Positions 4,712 through 5,440 of a DNA stretch of 5,440 bases are shown piece by piece. The notes under the pieces are model-generated. The model was not told where the DNA came from. It did no database searches and saw only the letters and a program-made list of their open reading frames with translations. The DNA is from Burkholderiaceae bacterium (lineage in GTDB: Bacteria > Pseudomonadota > Gammaproteobacteria > Burkholderiales > Burkholderiaceae_D): assembly GCA_014379395.1 (NCBI GenBank), contig JACMLV010000814.1, positions 1-5,440 on the forward strand, written 5' to 3'. Every line of letters begins with the position of its first letter. Position 1 is the stretch's first letter. The position numbers and the translations under genes are program-made.

Positions 4712-5440
4712 ATGACGCTCCGATTTTTGCCGCCGATAGTGCGCCGCTGCTGGGCACTCGGCCTCGCCGCCCTGATCGGCGCCGCGCCCGCCCAGGCCCA
4801 AAGCGCGGACGACGGTTTCGCATCCACCGGCCGCCTGACGCCTTTCGGCGGCTACCTCGCGCGCCCCGCCGGCGCCACCGTGACCCGCCTCGACGATGGC
4901 GTCGTGTTTTTATATGGCTTCGGCCCAAGCGTCAGCCAATGGAAGAGCCAGCAAGCTCAAAGCCGCCAACTGCGCCGCCGCGTCGAGGAGGGCGGCAACC
5001 TCTCGGGCGCCAGCACCGGCCCGAAATGGTTCGACCCGAGGCTCAAGGGCTGGCATCGCCTGCCGGTCGCGCCGGAGTGCGACGCCCAGGGGCGCTACCT
5101 GCACACGGCCACCGCCACCCCGGACGGCAAGATCTTGATCGCGGGCGGGCTGTGCGACCGCCCCAAAATGGCCGACGACCATGTGCCGCACCCGCCCTAT
5201 CGCGCGCTCTCGCTGTGGGACGCCGCGTCGAGCCAGTGGCTGGCCGCGCCATCGCTGGCGCAGGCGCGCATCTACCACAGCGCGACGCTGACGCCGGACG
5301 GCGGCGTGCTGATCATAGGCGGGGAAAGCGATCCGGCCCTGTCCGATCCCGCCGCCGAACCCGTGCTGGCGAGCGTCGAACGGTTCGCCGGCGCGGCGAT
5401 CACCCAGATGGCGCCGCTGGCCGTCGCGCGCGCCAAGCAC
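4712..5440 (+). CDS. Secreted kelch-repeat beta-propeller protein, C-terminus beyond window
   Basis: An open frame from ATG 4712 to the right edge, 243 codons with no stop. GAGG at 4700-4703, 8 bases upstream, supports the start. Residues 1-29 are a signal peptide (arginines at 4, 11 and 12, hydrophobic core, cleavage after AQA before QS), so the product is exported. Kelch-type blades follow. A divergent first blade is at about 50-120 (ends WFDPRLKGWHRLPVAP). Then come 128-186 (RYLHTATATPDGKILIAGG, LSLWDAASSQWLAAPSLAQAR) and 187-240 (IYHSATLTPDGGVLIIGG, VERFAGAAITQMAPLAVAR). AKH at the edge starts the next blade. The repeating H-x-A-T-x-T-P-D-G then GG pattern is the kelch signature, seen in galactose-oxidase-like and other secreted propellers. 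Kelch domains mostly bind proteins or sugars; no catalytic residues can be judged from this fragment, and the function is unknown. Transcribed divergently from selO; no functional link is evident. Confidence 0.85.
   Translation, partial: MTLRFLPPIVRRCWALGLAALIGAAPAQAQSADDGFASTGRLTPFGGYLARPAGATVTRLDDGVVFLYGFGPSVSQWKSQQAQSRQLRRRVEEGGNLSGASTGPKWFDPRLKGWHRLPVAPECDAQGRYLHTATATPDGKILIAGGLCDRPKMADDHVPHPPYRALSLWDAASSQWLAAPSLAQARIYHSATLTPDGGVLIIGGESDPALSDPAAEPVLASVERFAGAAITQMAPLAVARAKH

Noticed and set aside
4910..5440. Long minus-strand open frame opposite the kelch gene
   Set aside because: It is an arginine/alanine-rich antisense shadow. The plus strand encodes a signal peptide and recognisable kelch repeats over the same bases.
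1..5440. Mobile elements, CRISPR arrays, tRNA or rRNA genes, toxin-antitoxin or defence genes
   Set aside because: No transposase-like frame, regularly spaced repeat array, cloverleaf or conserved RNA sequence was seen; the genes are ordinary chromosomal families.

Overview
The window looks like a chromosomal segment of a GC-rich betaproteobacterium. The best guess is Burkholderiales, in or near Oxalobacteraceae (the Massilia/Duganella/Janthinobacterium group). That placement is inferred from remembered protein family variants and high GC; no search was run. I see no mobile element, CRISPR array, tRNA or rRNA.

Layout. Positions 1-4445 hold six genes on the minus strand, read from right to left: selO (protein AMPylase), msrB (methionine sulfoxide reductase B), yciB (inner-membrane septation/envelope protein), a bolA-family gene, and two tandem genes for exported parvulin-type peptidyl-prolyl isomerases. 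The second isomerase gene runs off the left edge. selO-msrB-yciB-bolA is packed like one operon, with gaps of 22 and 9 bases and then a 4-base ATGA overlap. A 127-base gap with a good sigma70-like promoter separates bolA from the first isomerase gene. A strong hairpin plus T-tract lies between the two isomerase genes, so the second copy probably depends on read-through or on a promoter I cannot see.

Positions 4446-4711 are a divergent intergenic region. It holds a weak selO promoter candidate, a short dyad and a cluster of GC-rich inverted repeats. From 4712 to the right edge, a secreted kelch-repeat (beta-propeller) protein is encoded on the plus strand; it is incomplete.

How the genes may work together. 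SelO, MsrB and BolA all belong to families tied to redox or iron-sulfur biology. SelO modifies proteins under oxidative stress, MsrB repairs oxidised methionine, and BolA proteins partner monothiol glutaredoxins. YciB and the exported isomerases concern the cell envelope. A shared redox/envelope stress role is inference. Nothing here clearly amounts to a new system. The items most worth a second look are the tandem isomerase duplication with its internal terminator and the structured divergent intergenic region.
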